Part shown: positions 1 to 11,207 of the stretch, piece after piece
How positions within the stretch are numbered: the stretch's first letter is position 1
How the letters are laid out: each line of letters opens with the position of its first letter
Source of the DNA: Henningerozyma blattae CBS 6284
Taxonomy: Eukaryota; Ascomycota; Saccharomycetes; Saccharomycetales; Saccharomycetaceae
Length of the DNA stretch: 64,000 bases
Assembly: GCF_000315915.1 (NCBI RefSeq)
Contig: NC_020186.1
Coordinates: 186,001 to 250,000, forward strand
Reading direction: 5' to 3'
Position numbers and translations under genes: made by a program
Notes under the pieces: generated by a model
Databases searched by the model: none
What the model was told of the DNA's origin: nothing
The model's input: the letters and a program-made list of their open reading frames with translations, nothing else

Positions 1-1
1 G

Positions 2-322
2 TTTGGAGCTGTGTCACATGAAAATAGGTTTGGTCTTCATGTTGATAACTTGGAGACTTCTTTAAGAAAAAAAATTGAAGGACATGAGACTTCTATTGAT
101 AGAATAAAAGCATCTACTTCGATAAAAGATATTGATATTTTGCATCCTATTAACTTTAACGATATTATTATGACTGAAGTGGATACCTATAGTAAACTTG
201 GAACTTCTTCGCCTGATAAGGTTCATACAGATTATAATATAAACTTATTATCATCGACTTATAATTTGGGATCATCTGATGATATGAGACTCGAACTATG
301 GAAAAGAACACACCTTAAATGA
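2..322 (+). CDS. C-terminal end of an unidentified protein (partial)
   Basis: A frame is open from the left edge of the window to a TGA at 320-322, about 106 codons. It has no ATG near its left end, so it is most likely the 3' end of a gene that starts outside the window. The peptide is hydrophilic and charged, with a stretch around SLRKKIEGHETS that could be helical, and it has no membrane segment or recognisable motif. I do not recognise the family. By synteny the neighbour could be something near MDG1/CRP1 or APC1, but nothing in the sequence supports either. It could also be a decayed fragment, since the next 2.4 kb is gene-free. Confidence 0.4.
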   Translation, partial: FGAVSHENRFGLHVDNLETSLRKKIEGHETSIDRIKASTSIKDIDILHPINFNDIIMTEVDTYSKLGTSSPDKVHTDYNINLLSSTYNLGSSDDMRLELWKRTHLK

Positions 323-2742
323 ATTTCTTTACTACCCTTAATTACACAGTATAATTATCAAATAGCTTTAAATTGTATGAAGTAAAATAATCTAAATAAT
401 AAAATCAGCTCGAATATATCTTGAATGTTAGTACAATATATTAAAGTTAAGAAAAAATTGATATATTTAATATATGAATTAGTAAATCGTTGATGGAAAC
501 TTTTAATTCATTCCCACAGACTGAACGTAAAATTAATTATCTTCAATAAATAATTGTAGAATTCAAACTTTGTTGAAAAAAATTAATATGCATTGTTTGA
601 ATATTTAATATGAAATAGTCAACAGCATAATTTTAAATATTGAGAATCCTTCATTTATATCTCAATTCAGCTAAGTATTTCTTAATAGCAGAAGTTATTT
701 TTGTAAGAAGTTGTACGACATTAAATACAGTTTTAAGAAGATTGAGGCTACAACTAAAAAATAAGCAGTTAAGGTCTTTAAATGGGATAACTCTCTTAAA
801 CCATGTTCTTTTATAAAACATGAAAGAGTCATTAAAAAGCTAAAAAGGATATGGATGCTTAAAAGCATATCGTCTTATTGTTTGAAATTTGTATTATTTT
901 ATTAGTATCATCTTGCAGTGGAAGATAGCTGGGTGAATTTTGGCGGTTGGGTAATTCTAGGGGTTTCCTATGTAACATTGAAAATTATATTTGTAATAGA
1001 AAAAAGAAATATCTTCCAGTTAAATTTGTGTATATATGTTAATAAAGAAAACATTGAAAAGCAGTTAAGTGTTTTTATTTGATTTAAATCTGTGGTAATT
1101 TAGGATTGATATTTTTTTAGAGTTGAGCCATAAATTTTCAAATAAAGCTTTTATTAGTGGCGTTTTACACTACATATTTTTCTATCAATTTTGAGTAGTA
1201 TTGCTGAAAAGTTAAGTATGTAGATAAAAAATCTCTGCAAGTGCATTAATACTCACACTGTTATACATTTGTTTGATTTATATGTCGACTGATATATGTA
1301 AAATTAATTTCTATATAATATTAGAAACTGGTTTAGAATATTGTAAGGTAACGTCAAAAAAATTATAGTATCTCTTTAGCATTAGTGATATTGTTCATAC
1401 TACAGATATTAGGAGTGTAACTTGTTTAAGGTCACTACTTGTTAATGCTAATTTTTATGGGCAACAGAAAGTTAATATTGAAAAATTAAGCTAAAAAATG
1501 GTAAATAGGAAAATATTCCAATTGGAGAACTGGAAATAGTTTGAGAAATATGTGGTGGACTATCCAAATAATCGAAACGCTCATTTGAAGAAAGTACATA
1601 TATATTATCTTTTAAAATTTTTAATAATTGGTTAAAAATAGACACTTTAGCATTTTTGATACAATTTTATATTTTTAGTGTCAAAACAATTAAGAGGTAT
1701 ATGAAACAGTAATAAAATATTATAATAATAATATGATAGTAAAACAACAACAACATTTATATGAATGGAGTACAAAGCTCCTCATTGTTTTTAGAAAAAA
1801 ATCTACACCTAAATAGTTTTATGAGTGCTGCAACATAAAGCTAATCCCAGGAAATATGGTTATTATTGCGCTACATTAGAATCATTTAGAGTAAAATTTT
1901 TTTTGGGCAAGAGAAATCAATTCATCGGAGAAGGAGGAGGAGGAATATTAACCTTACAAGAGTCGCATGTCTTGCATTCTTAACATATCCTGTAGTAGTT
2001 ACAGGGTGTACCCCATATGACGACAATGACTCATCTAATTGGAGTATATTTACGTTATACTATCTTTTATCGTGCAACAGTATATCTACTGTTTTATGCA
2101 TAAAGACTATAAATATCTAACAATTATATATAGAAATGAAAGAAGCATTTTTTATAAATAAGAGAATTCTACCTCTATAGAATTAAAAATAAAATGAATT
2201 AAATTAGCCAACCATGCTTTTGTATAACAATTATTTAAGTACAAATAGAGATATTAGGAAATTAGACATTAATTTTTCATTGCCCAAGAATTATTTTAGT
2301 TATTTAATGCTTTATAACTCTAAGTTTATAGGAAAATAAAATGACACAAACAAAATTTAGGAAACATATTAGAACAAAATTAAAAGGAAATTAAAAGCGA
2401 ATTAAAAATAAAAAATATTCTATAAATGTATGGATATGAATATAATAAATAACTATATGGTGTATGAAAGACATATGAGAGTCAAAGTATATATTATTGC
2501 AAAAGATAAAATGAAAAAAAGGTAATAAATGAGGGAGAGTTTTCATTGCTGAAAAAAATTAATTATTAATAAATGTAAAGGTAGAGAGTAAAGGTAGTAA
2601 AAGCAGATTGAATAAAAATATGAGAAGGGTATTCTTTGGAAAACAGATTTAAAAGAATAAAAACAATAATTAGGAGTTTTGATTTTGAAAAGAATTAGAA
2701 AGGAAAGATATTGTTTTGCGAAAAAAAGTAGTTCGAGGACGA
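323..2742. other. Gene-poor AT-rich stretch
   Basis: About 2.4 kb of strongly AT-rich DNA with stops in all frames. I see no tRNA and no LTR ends. There is a short perfect inverted repeat, AACAGTA/TACTGTT, near 2083-2100 and a purine-rich GGAGGAGGAGG run near 1934. It could be the remains of decayed genes. It also holds the 3' flank of the hexose transporter. Confidence 0.5.
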
Positions 2743-4656
2743 TTAAGCTTTAGGGTTAGATTCTAAAACAGATTCTCTGGTAGATTCTGGAACTGATGGA
2801 ACAATGGATTCTTTTTCGGTGTTGATTTCCGATTCAGTCTTATCATTAATTTCAGCTTCAATTTCATCGTTAATTTCGGCTTCAGTTTTTTCATTAGCTT
2901 TCTTATTCACCATATTTTTGTCAATATTTGTCTTTCCAAATATTCTTTTCCAAACTGGTTGGTCATCATTAGCGAGGACATCAGCATCGTAATCAGCATT
3001 TCTTTGAGATGGTGGAACCCATTCAGCAGATTTCCATGGTAAGACACCTTCTTGCCACATAACATCTACTTCTTCTAAAACTAAACCTTTAGTTTCTGGA
3101 ACAAAGAAGAAAACGTAGAACCAAGCAAAAACTAAACAGCCCATGAAAACGTAACCGTAGGCAAAGTTAATAGACCCTGAGATGAACGGAGTGAAGAAAC
3201 CAATACAGAAGTTCCACATTTGGTTAGATACAGTTGCTAGCGCCATACCCTTAGCCTTGACCCTCAATGGGAAAGATTCAGATATAATAACGAAAGCAAT
3301 TGGGGCCCAAGAAGTTGCAAAACAGAAAATGAAAAAACAACTAAATACAATCATACAGTTACCAGCACCTTTAGAAACAATACCTGCCTTTTTGCCATGT
3401 GGCCATAATCTAGTAACACCAACAGAGGCGAAAACAACCATACAACAAGTCATACCAGCAGCACCCCACAATAAACAAGTTCTTCTACCAAATCTATCGA
3501 CTAAGAACAAAGCACAAAATGTAGAGAAGAAATTGACTACACCGAAAACAATAGCAGTCTCGAACCCATCTTCTAAACCAACTGCCTTAAAAATAGTAGT
3601 ACCATAATAGAAAAAATAGTTACAACCAGTTAATTGTTGTAGGGCTAAAATCATAATACCCATGACAACTCTTTGTAATATCTTATGTTGGGTATCTAAC
3701 AAGTCCTTCCAAGAAGCAGTACCTACGAATCTTTCCTTTTCAACAGCAGCTTGAATTTCATCAAGTTCATAGATAGTAACTGGATCTTCTGCAGATACAG
3801 CATTAGATTTGGCAATTGAACGTTTAGCTTCTTCAATACGTCCCTTTTCAATTAAGAATCTTGGTGATTCTGGAACGAATAACATTGCACCAATCATAAA
3901 TAGGCACCAGGCAAATTGTAAGCCTAATGGAATTCTCCATTGACGAGAATTGTGATATTTCTTAGTACCATAATTAGTACAGTAACCCAAGAAGATACCT
4001 AGTGTAATCATCAATTGATAACAAGAAACCATAGCTCCTCTCATATTCTTTGGAGATACTTCAGAAATCAACATAGGCGACAAAATAGCAATCAAACCAC
4101 AACCTAAACCTGCGATAATTCTACCAATCATATATTGGTACCAGGCCTTGACAGAAGCTATTTGAATGACAGTACCAATGATAAAAATAACGGATGCAAC
4201 GATTAAACCAATACGACGACCATAGATATCACCCAAACGACCTAAGAAGAAGGAACCAATAGCTTGACCAACGTTGAACATTGAGGTCAACAAACCGGTT
4301 CTAACCTTTGATAAATAACGCTTACCTTCACCACTTGTAGAACCAAATCTAGCTAAGAAATCGGTGTGAGCTTCGAACCCACCAATGGTACCAGAATCCC
4401 AACCGGAAATGTAACCACCAAAAGCAACCATCAAACATAAGATACAAATACCCCAATTAATACCAGATGGTACTAAAGGTGATACAGAAGCAGGTGTTTC
4501 ATCTTCCGATGGACGTTGTAGATCACCTTTTTCTTCTTCTAATTCTTTGTTTGAAGGAGTAGAGAGAAGTGAAACAGAGTCATTACTTATTTTGTTATCA
4601 CTTTTTCTAGAGACATCAACAGCAGTTGATGCCCTTTCTTGTTCAATATCAGACAT
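2743..4656 (-). CDS. Hexose transporter (HXT/GAL2 family), long-tailed
   Basis: A 637-residue major-facilitator sugar porter that moves glucose or related hexoses across the plasma membrane by facilitated diffusion. Visible family motifs are [10 protein letters not shown] in the first membrane segment (about residues 78-94), [52 protein letters not shown] and PETKGL. The core reads like Hxt1 and Gal2 throughout. It is longer than usual Hxt proteins (about 540-570): there is a 65-residue acidic/serine-rich N-terminus and a 68-residue C-terminal tail from residue 570, which contains three 8-residue repeats ([24 protein letters not shown], residues 591-614). I do not see the C-tail motif of the Snf3/Rgt2 sensors, so a transporter is more likely than a sensor. 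The individual HXT ortholog cannot be named. Confidence 0.93.
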   Translation of the reverse strand: MSDIEQERASTAVDVSRKSDNKISNDSVSLLSTPSNKELEEEKGDLQRPSEDETPASVSPLVPSGINWGICILCLMVAFGGYISGWDSGTIGGFEAHTDFLARFGSTSGEGKRYLSKVRTGLLTSMFNVGQAIGSFFLGRLGDIYGRRIGLIVASVIFIIGTVIQIASVKAWYQYMIGRIIAGLGCGLIAILSPMLISEVSPKNMRGAMVSCYQLMITLGIFLGYCTNYGTKKYHNSRQWRIPLGLQFAWCLFMIGAMLFVPESPRFLIEKGRIEEAKRSIAKSNAVSAEDPVTIYELDEIQAAVEKERFVGTASWKDLLDTQHKILQRVVMGIMILALQQLTGCNYFFYYGTTIFKAVGLEDGFETAIVFGVVNFFSTFCALFLVDRFGRRTCLLWGAAGMTCCMVVFASVGVTRLWPHGKKAGIVSKGAGNCMIVFSCFFIFCFATSWAPIAFVIISESFPLRVKAKGMALATVSNQMWNFCIGFFTPFISGSINFAYGYVFMGCLVFAWFYVFFFVPETKGLVLEEVDVMWQEGVLPWKSAEWVPPSQRNADYDADVLANDDQPVWKRIFGKTNIDKNMVNKKANEKTEAEINDEIEAEINDKTESEINTEKESIVPSVPESTRESVLESNPKA

Positions 4657-4733
4657 TTTCAGATATCTTAGTTGTAGACGTATACTTTATCTGATAACAA
4701 CAGAAAGATTTCTTATTCTAATTAGATGATGGC

Positions 4734-4740
4734 TTTTATA
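4734..4740 (-). promoter_or_regulatory. TATA box of the HXT gene
   Basis: TATAAAA on the minus strand, about 78 bp before the HXT start codon, a normal yeast TATA-to-ATG distance. Confidence 0.55.
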
Positions 4741-5230
4741 GTTCTAAGATCATTATCTCCAAGATAATTTTTCTAGAACTTTCGCAATTAAAAATAGCTA
4801 GCAAGACAAATTATTAACTCCCAAAATTTCTGTATTCTATAAGACACAATTATCCTACATCATTTTTCTAATTAATTTTGAGGTTATACGGAGATATCTA
4901 CCCCAAAACACAAATAATTCATTCCATCTAATATCTATGCTATTAAATAATAAGGCTTGTACTGCATTGTCCTGCAGATATATTGTCTTCTTTTTTTCAG
5001 GTCATAGAAACAAAGTAACTCCTTTCTAGAGCAAGTTCTTAGTTTATTATTTGGGAAGCAAATTTATTACTAGATCTTTACAAGATGCTAAATTAGCTTA
5101 GAAGTTTCCCCGCTCCTCTCCGGGAAATGGAAAAACATCTACGCAAAATATTTCTCTACGACGTCTTGTCTATCCCAAAACTGAATAACACTGGCGCCAG
5201 TGTTTCCTATCCTGGAAAGGCCCCACACTT

Positions 5231-5286
5231 TTTTCCGGCTGTCGCACGGTGTTTTCTCTGCATCGGAATATCTAGAATTCGGAAAA
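5231..5286 (-). promoter_or_regulatory. Cluster of Rgt1-like CGGANNA sites
   Basis: Three matches to CGGANNA lie within 56 bp: 5231-5237 (TTTTCCG, minus-strand CGGAAAA), 5264-5270 (CGGAATA) and 5280-5286 (CGGAAAA). They sit 575-630 bp before the HXT start. In S. cerevisiae the repressor Rgt1 binds several such sites in HXT promoters and is released by glucose. Glucose induction is therefore inferred, not shown. Confidence 0.5.
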
Positions 5287-5746
5287 ACAAATAAACACCA
5301 TTTGTGGATCGGAATTGTTGTTGTTTTCCATTATCATTCGTTCTTCATTAGGAACACATACGACGTACGGCGTTTCATTTAGCTAAATGCCTGACATATT
5401 TCTTTTGTCATCAATTTGCTATGACATTGTTGTCATCACCAATGAAAACATCTAAAAGGGGAATATTTAAAAACTTTTTACAGGATTTCTAGTATACAGT
5501 TAAATAACGACCATTAAAAACTCGTACTAATTAATTAATTGCTATGTTCATATGCAAATTTGTAGCAGGCAAAAAAAATATTTTATGTTCAAAGGAATTG
5601 TTCTATGATAAAATCTTAAAATATACAGAATAGATGATGTGAATATTAAGCATCAGAAAATTATTTATTTTTTGAAGTAGTTGAAATCGACTATTATAAA
5701 ATTCCTTGCATAGAAATTAACCCTAAATTAATGTCATTTGATATTA

Positions 5747-7243
5747 TTAGTCAGTCTCTTCAATTGATCCAATAAGCTCTCCCATCTTAACTTTTTGATT
5801 TATTTGAAGTTGGAACTTAAATGCAGATGGTGCTTCAAAACACAATACGACAGTACTACCTAATTTGAATCCCCCAATTTCTTCTCCTTTTAAAAGAGGA
5901 ATACCTTTCAATAATGTGCTTGCATTTCTATATGTAGATTCATAACATGTATGTAAAGGTACTTTACCACCACTATACTGTTTAATATTAGTAGTTAAGC
6001 CTTTATCAAAATTTAATGTAATAGATCCAACGTTTGTAGCTCCAACGGGTGTCATACTAAAGAAGCCATAATTCCATTGACCCAACAAAGCAACTCTCTC
6101 ATTTAAAACAAATAGCTTTGGGAATCTTTCCTGAAAAAATGGTGAAACTGAATAGAGCTCACCAGGAAAATGTCTGCGCAGATTACAGACCCAATTTACA
6201 GGGGAATGGTAATGGTGATAATCACCAGGCGACAAATATATCACGGCGTAGAATAGCTCAGTTTTGGATGGCTCAGCTAGTTGCCTGTTTGGCAACTCAT
6301 AATTCAAAACTAGATCTTTGATGATAGTAAACGTTTTACTTATTGGAATCTCTATATCAGAATTCAAGGTTTCACCTTCATAGGAGAAATTGATATTGTG
6401 ATCAAATTCCTTTCCTCCAGTGAAGCTTTTCTTGCCGTCAGAAAGCTCATTACTATCTAATGAAGCATCATGCCCTTTAAAATCATCAGAGCTTGGACTA
6501 CTAGTTAAATAAGGGTTATCGTGGGACCCCAAAAATTCTTTTATGGAATAAGTCATACCCTTAACTTGTTCAATTTCGCCAGTTTCCGAATCAATTTTCC
6601 CAAACTGTATTACAGTACCATCGCTTGGACTTACAATTACATTATCTCTGTGATCGATTTGCCTTGAGCCTGGCTTTAAGTTTCTATAGAAAAACTCACC
6701 CAGATTGCTATAATTTTTTAATTCAGGATCTTCCATTTCATCTAAATTTACATTAAACAATGATGAATAAAATTGGAAGCATGAAGATCTAATTGAAACT
6801 GGTAATGTCAATGAATTGACTTTCCCCCACAGACGTGATACAAAATTTAAAGGTAATGTAGAATAATAGAATTGCCACCAATCATTATCGAAGATTCGTA
6901 CTGGCTTTTTAACTTCAGTATTAGAACTACTCTCATTTTTTGTTGCCATATATGAGCCAAATGCAACAGTAATCGCTCCCAGGATGATCACTCGATTAAA
7001 ATTTCTGAAGTTCCGATTAGGGGTAATGTGTGATTTAATGGAATTTGATCCACTGTTCAAATATCTCTGAATAGGTAGTCTTCTGTTACCAGTTAAACTG
7101 GTTTGAATTTTATAACTATATTGTGATTTTGATAATGAATATGCTCTAGTACTTTGTATAGTTAGTAATTTACTAATATTCAACGGAACCTGTCTGAAAG
7201 CTAATGTACTGTAATAAGCTGACATTATTAATGATTGGAACAA
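5747..7243 (-). CDS. PSD1: Phosphatidylserine decarboxylase, mitochondrial
   Basis: Converts phosphatidylserine to phosphatidylethanolamine at the mitochondrial inner membrane. The protein has 498 residues, like S. cerevisiae Psd1 (500). The N-terminus is basic and hydroxylated, as expected for a matrix-targeting presequence, followed by a hydrophobic segment (VIILGAITVAFGSYMA). Conserved blocks are STLPLNFVSRLWG, VNLDEMEDPELKNY, PSDGTVIQFG, GDYHHYHSPVNWVC and the self-cleavage motif LGST, with Ser463 the predicted pyruvoyl residue. An alternative start at Met8 would leave the targeting signal intact. The neighbours DCD1 and FMP41 match the ancestral order (YNL169C, YHR144C, YNL168C). Confidence 0.97.
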   Translation of the reverse strand: MFQSLIMSAYYSTLAFRQVPLNISKLLTIQSTRAYSLSKSQYSYKIQTSLTGNRRLPIQRYLNSGSNSIKSHITPNRNFRNFNRVIILGAITVAFGSYMATKNESSSNTEVKKPVRIFDNDWWQFYYSTLPLNFVSRLWGKVNSLTLPVSIRSSCFQFYSSLFNVNLDEMEDPELKNYSNLGEFFYRNLKPGSRQIDHRDNVIVSPSDGTVIQFGKIDSETGEIEQVKGMTYSIKEFLGSHDNPYLTSSPSSDDFKGHDASLDSNELSDGKKSFTGGKEFDHNINFSYEGETLNSDIEIPISKTFTIIKDLVLNYELPNRQLAEPSKTELFYAVIYLSPGDYHHYHSPVNWVCNLRRHFPGELYSVSPFFQERFPKLFVLNERVALLGQWNYGFFSMTPVGATNVGSITLNFDKGLTTNIKQYSGGKVPLHTCYESTYRNASTLLKGIPLLKGEEIGGFKLGSTVVLCFEAPSAFKFQLQINQKVKMGELIGSIEETD

Positions 7244-7906
7244 GCTTAATACTTGATTGTTACCAATGGATATGAAGGTTCTATTATCTTCAAAAAAATA
7301 TTATAAATTTCTTCACTCTTTTCTAAATGCTCTTAATTACTGATTGGCTCCTGTATTTAATCCGGGACCGAGATATGGAAATAGAATCCTGCCTATTTAG
7401 CAATTAACTGCCAAATGACCTCTAGGATATCGTTGTTAGCAAATAGTATTAATAAACGCTGCTTTTATACGACATATCAGCATACCTAGAAATCAGTATC
7501 TGAGCTTATTACTTTTATTGAATATTAATCAGTTAATCATCTATAAGTTAATAATGCGTCTGTTAAAAAACTCTTTATATTAACTACAAAGCATCAAGAA
7601 AATCAATGTTTTTTGATAATGATAATAAAGCTGTGCCGTAATAAGAAATTTGATGTTATAAAGTTTAATATGGCTCCTTCATTATATATTTGCTAATCTA
7701 CAGAAGATAATTTGGTAGCTTTTAGAAGTTCCAGTTTGTGATATACAGCCCGGTACTCTACGCGTTTAACTAAGTTAACGCGTCTTAAAAAATTTATTAG
7801 AGTGTTTGCTTGTAGGAGATCCTAAAACAATGTAGATATAAACCTTCACAAAAGTTTCCCACAAACTAAAAATATTTTATTATAAGCATTGTAAAAAATA
7901 AAAATA
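7244..7906. other. PSD1-DCD1 divergent promoter
   Basis: 663 bp between the divergent starts of PSD1 and DCD1. The paired MluI cell-cycle boxes lie on the DCD1 side. No other gene or RNA is seen. Confidence 0.6.
7760..7783 (+). promoter_or_regulatory. Two MluI cell-cycle boxes (MCB) before DCD1
   Basis: ACGCGT occurs at 7760-7765 and again at 7778-7783, with starts 18 bp apart and 120-150 bp before the DCD1 ATG. ACGCGT is the binding core of MBF (Mbp1-Swi6), which drives G1/S expression of DNA-precursor genes, so the sites fit the function of the downstream gene. Confidence 0.8.
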
Positions 7907-8860
7907 ATGTTAGTTGCTATTAGTGGTACAAAGTACAGCTGTGTGGAGTTAGCTATTAACATCTTCGTAAAGAAGCATAGGTTTGAGCTGATAGATGATG
8001 AGAAAGAGCCCGATAATGTTATATTAGATTACTGTACCAAAAATTATACTAGAAATATGGTAATAAAATGTGATCGCTTGTCGTTGCTGGAAACATTAAG
8101 TAAAAGGCCATTTTTTGTCCATTTATCAATTGACGCCTCAATAAATTTCAGGTTAGAATATCAGAAAAAAACCTGCACTAGATTGAATGATTCTTTTGAT
8201 ATGGGGATTTTCCTTCAAGCATTAGATGATCATGATTTTCAGGCAGATGCTATTGAATTAAGAGAAAGATCTGATTTTAAATTTAAAATTATCAATTCTG
8301 ATGTTAGTTCAATCGATAAAAGGCTAGAAGAAGCTATTGCTGCAAATGTAAAGATTCTAGAAAATAGTGCATCATTCAATAAAATATCACCTCCATTACG
8401 ACCAGATTGGGATTCATACTTTATGAAATTGGCAACACTTGCAGCTTCGAGAGCCAATTGTATGAAACGTAGAGTGGGATGTGTCATTGTAAGAGACTAC
8501 AGAGTGATCGCTACAGGTTATAACGGTACACCACGTCATTTAAAAAATTGTTTTAACGGTGGATGCCCTCGTTGTAATGATGGTAATTCTAAAAATTTAG
8601 AGACTTGCTTATGCTTACATGCTGAGGAGAATGCTTTGTTAGAGGCTGGTAGAGATCGTGTAGGCCCTAACGCAATTTTATATTGTGATACTTGCCCATG
8701 CTTAACTTGCTCTGTTAAAATTGTACAGATTGGTATCAAGGAGGTAGTTTATAGTCAAAATTATAGTATGGACGCTCATAGTTTCAAAGTTTTAAAAGAA
8801 GGAGGTGTTCACATTAGACAATTTAGTTTCGCCAAAGAACCAAGAATTGTGTTGATATAA
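7907..8860 (+). CDS. DCD1: dCMP deaminase
   Basis: Deaminates dCMP to dUMP, the substrate of thymidylate synthase. The protein has 317 residues (S. cerevisiae Dcd1 312). The N-terminal half looks like a degenerate nucleotide-kinase fold (starts MLVAISGTKYSCVELA), as in the yeast enzyme. The C-terminal deaminase domain carries the zinc site: His238 and catalytic Glu240 in HAEEN, and Cys265 and Cys268 in CPCLTC. Upstream, SRANCMKRRVGCVIVRD and GYNGTPRHLKNC are also typical. Paired MCB elements in the promoter predict a G1/S expression peak. Confidence 0.97.
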   Translation: MLVAISGTKYSCVELAINIFVKKHRFELIDDEKEPDNVILDYCTKNYTRNMVIKCDRLSLLETLSKRPFFVHLSIDASINFRLEYQKKTCTRLNDSFDMGIFLQALDDHDFQADAIELRERSDFKFKIINSDVSSIDKRLEEAIAANVKILENSASFNKISPPLRPDWDSYFMKLATLAASRANCMKRRVGCVIVRDYRVIATGYNGTPRHLKNCFNGGCPRCNDGNSKNLETCLCLHAEENALLEAGRDRVGPNAILYCDTCPCLTCSVKIVQIGIKEVVYSQNYSMDAHSFKVLKEGGVHIRQFSFAKEPRIVLI

Positions 8861-8996
8861 CACATAATAATATCTGTATAATTAAATATATATTTGTAAT
8901 TATATGTATCTTAATATCATTTTCTGGAACGACACTATTTTTGAGAATAATTATTTACATGTTATCAAAGCTAGAAAAATCCTGGCATTCAAAAAC

Positions 8997-9788
8997 TTAA
9001 GTCTCAATATACTTATAGGGGCCTGGACGTTCTTTGCAATCATACTTCATATCTGTTAATTTTACGTCATTCAAAAATAATTCCGTTACAATTACATCAC
9101 CGTTATGTATTTCACCAACACCTGATGGAGTACCAGTCAACACTATATCACCGGGCTCTAATGTAATCATTGTCGATATATGTTGAATTATCTTGGGAAG
9201 AGGGTTAAGCATTAAATCGGTGGTTCCATCTTGTCTTAATTCACCATTCACGTAACATTTTAGACGGAATGAATTCTGTAAATCGGCACTTTTTGTTGTT
9301 TTTAACAAAGTTTCTTTTGGTATATATCCTGAGATTGGTAAAAATGTATCAAAACCCTTACCAATACTCCATGGCAACCCTTTCTTCTTAGCCTCATCTT
9401 GAACGTTTCTTGCAGTCAAGTCTAGAGCTAAAGAGACCCCACGAATGTAGTCCCAAACATTTTCATTTGATATAGATGTTGATAACTCATTTGAAACATA
9501 TTTATCCATGACAACTGCTAGTTCAGTTTCATGATGAACAATAGTTCCATTTGGGATTAAAATATTCCCAGGGTTTGAGCCATCTGAATTAAACCCATTA
9601 AATGATGATTTGTCAGGTAGTTGCTTACAAGGGTAATCTGCAGATATAGGTGTTATAATTGATGACGTTGGTTTTAGAAAGAAAAATGGTTGTTTTGGAA
9701 CTTTATTGTTTAATTCCTTAATATGGGCAGCATAATTCCTACCAATACATATTACCTTCCTTGCAGTTTTAATATATTCGAAATTCAT
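8997..9788 (-). CDS. FMP41: Fumarylacetoacetate-hydrolase-family protein (FMP41-like)
   Basis: A 263-residue single-domain FAH-family protein (Fmp41, YNL168C, about 259 residues). Typical motifs are ICIGRNYAAH near the N-terminus, the metal-binding HHETELAVVMD, FDTFLPISG, and GDIVLTGTPSGVG near the C-terminus. Relatives act as acylpyruvate hydrolases or oxaloacetate tautomerases in mitochondria; which activity this one has cannot be read from sequence. It is convergent with DCD1, with only 136 bp between the stops. Confidence 0.93.
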   Translation of the reverse strand: MNFEYIKTARKVICIGRNYAAHIKELNNKVPKQPFFFLKPTSSIITPISADYPCKQLPDKSSFNGFNSDGSNPGNILIPNGTIVHHETELAVVMDKYVSNELSTSISNENVWDYIRGVSLALDLTARNVQDEAKKKGLPWSIGKGFDTFLPISGYIPKETLLKTTKSADLQNSFRLKCYVNGELRQDGTTDLMLNPLPKIIQHISTMITLEPGDIVLTGTPSGVGEIHNGDVIVTELFLNDVKLTDMKYDCKERPGPYKYIET

Positions 9789-10423
9789 ATTAAAATTAAA
9801 TTTTCAAGGGATATTATACAGTTAGCTCTTATTAGTTATGTTAGTTGGTTTATTATATTACATGAGTCTTATATATTTATACCATTTAAATAGGGTACAC
9901 TCCAACTGTTTTCTTTAATTGCCTAATTATTGGTAATGGAAGAAGGAATGACTTAGTATTTCCTCGGAAACTCATAACCAAGATAAACACATAATCAAAA
10001 TAAACTCAAACGTCTTAACAATACGAATGAAGATCAACGAAAATAATTCACAGTTGAAGGATATATAGTTACCTATTAACGAGACACTGTTGATAACTTT
10101 AGTAACATTTTACATTTCTATTTTTTCTAAAAAATATTATAGAAAGAGAGTATTTATATAGTAAACCTATCAATAATGCTATGCGAATTTCTACACAGTT
10201 ATTAGGAAATAATTTGTTCCGAAGTTCAGTTCAGTAAATAAAATCTGAAATACCTTTTTATTCAATATCTCTTAATATTTCTCATTCTTATGCTTAATAA
10301 ATGGCAAAAGCTCTATATTTTCTTCAATCAATACACTTATTATATTTATGTATATATAAAATGGAGATACACGTTTATAAGTAAACCTAAAAAAACGTTA
10401 AGAGTTGTATATGTGCTACCAGA
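9789..10423. other. FMP41 upstream region and RPC10 downstream region
   Basis: 635 bp of AT-rich DNA upstream of FMP41 and downstream of RPC10. I see no gene or distinctive element. Confidence 0.5.
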
Positions 10424-10636
10424 TTATCTAGCTTCAAATTGAACCATTCTCTTGGTTCTAGCCTTTAATAAGATTCTATGACCACAATCTTTACATCTGA
10501 CTGGATCTGTCTTAGATAAAGATAACTTACTTGAACATTCAGCACAAATATATTTCAAAGTGGCATTTCTTGTTTGAGTTGCACCAGCAGCAGCGGCATC
10601 TAAATTTGATGGAATTTGAAAACCTTCACGGGACAT
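10424..10636 (-). CDS. RPC10: RNA polymerase subunit ABC10-alpha
   Basis: Small zinc-binding subunit (Rpb12) shared by RNA polymerases I, II and III. It has exactly 70 residues, as in S. cerevisiae. Two CxxC pairs bind one zinc: Cys31/Cys34 (CAEC) and Cys48/Cys51 (CKDC). The basic C-terminus ILLKARTKRMVQFEAR is nearly invariant in the family. Position matches YHR143W-A. The upstream region has a poly(A) tract near 10785-10803 and a TATATATA element near 10813, suitable for a constitutive promoter. Confidence 0.98.
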   Translation of the reverse strand: MSREGFQIPSNLDAAAAGATQTRNATLKYICAECSSKLSLSKTDPVRCKDCGHRILLKARTKRMVQFEAR

Positions 10637-11207
10637 GATTGATTGTTTTAATTAGATGTATATTTGATTTATTGCTTTTTAACGAAATTATTAATATGCA
10701 CTAGCTTTTAATGAAACTTTTTTAAAATTCTCAAAGGTCATCGGGCAAAAAAAATTTAACTGCTTTCGTATTTTGTTACGGTAAAAAAGAAAAAAAAAAC
10801 AAAAACAGAAGTATATATAGATAGCCCAAATAAGAGAGGATATTGTATTGTCTTATAAAAATTATATTAGTACATATACTTATCGAAGAAAATATGGATA
10901 AGATAAGATAAGTTAAATAGAACCAATAATCAAGTGAAGAGATTAGAAAAACAAGAGAGCTTGTAGGGGTAATAATAAAAATATATCAAATGTAATAGTT
11001 AAAAATGCAAATTGCCAATTTGGTATATATAATTTATTAGATCAAAAAATATTAGATTAGTTAGTTAAATTAAGTTTCTAACATGAGTAAATCTGATGGA
11101 TGAATAATGGTATATTAGAAAATATGAATAATAGTGACGGAAAAGGATAATTAAGATAGAAAAAAAGAGCAAAAAAAAGCAAATAGGTTAAATAAGAAAA
11201 TAAGATA
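10637..11207. other. RPC10 promoter and BNI5 3' flank
   Basis: 571 bp. It has an A-rich tract at about 10785-10803 and an adjacent TATATATA about 175 bp before RPC10, with AT-rich sequence beyond. No gene is seen. Confidence 0.5.

Larger units (their letters stand above)
4657..5746. other. HXT promoter region
   Basis: Intergenic DNA of 1.09 kb between the HXT start and the PSD1 stop. It contains a TATA box and three Rgt1-like sites (listed separately) and a somewhat GC-richer block at 5105-5380. No coding frame here is convincing; a 60-codon frame at 5200-5382 has no recognisable content. Confidence 0.6.
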
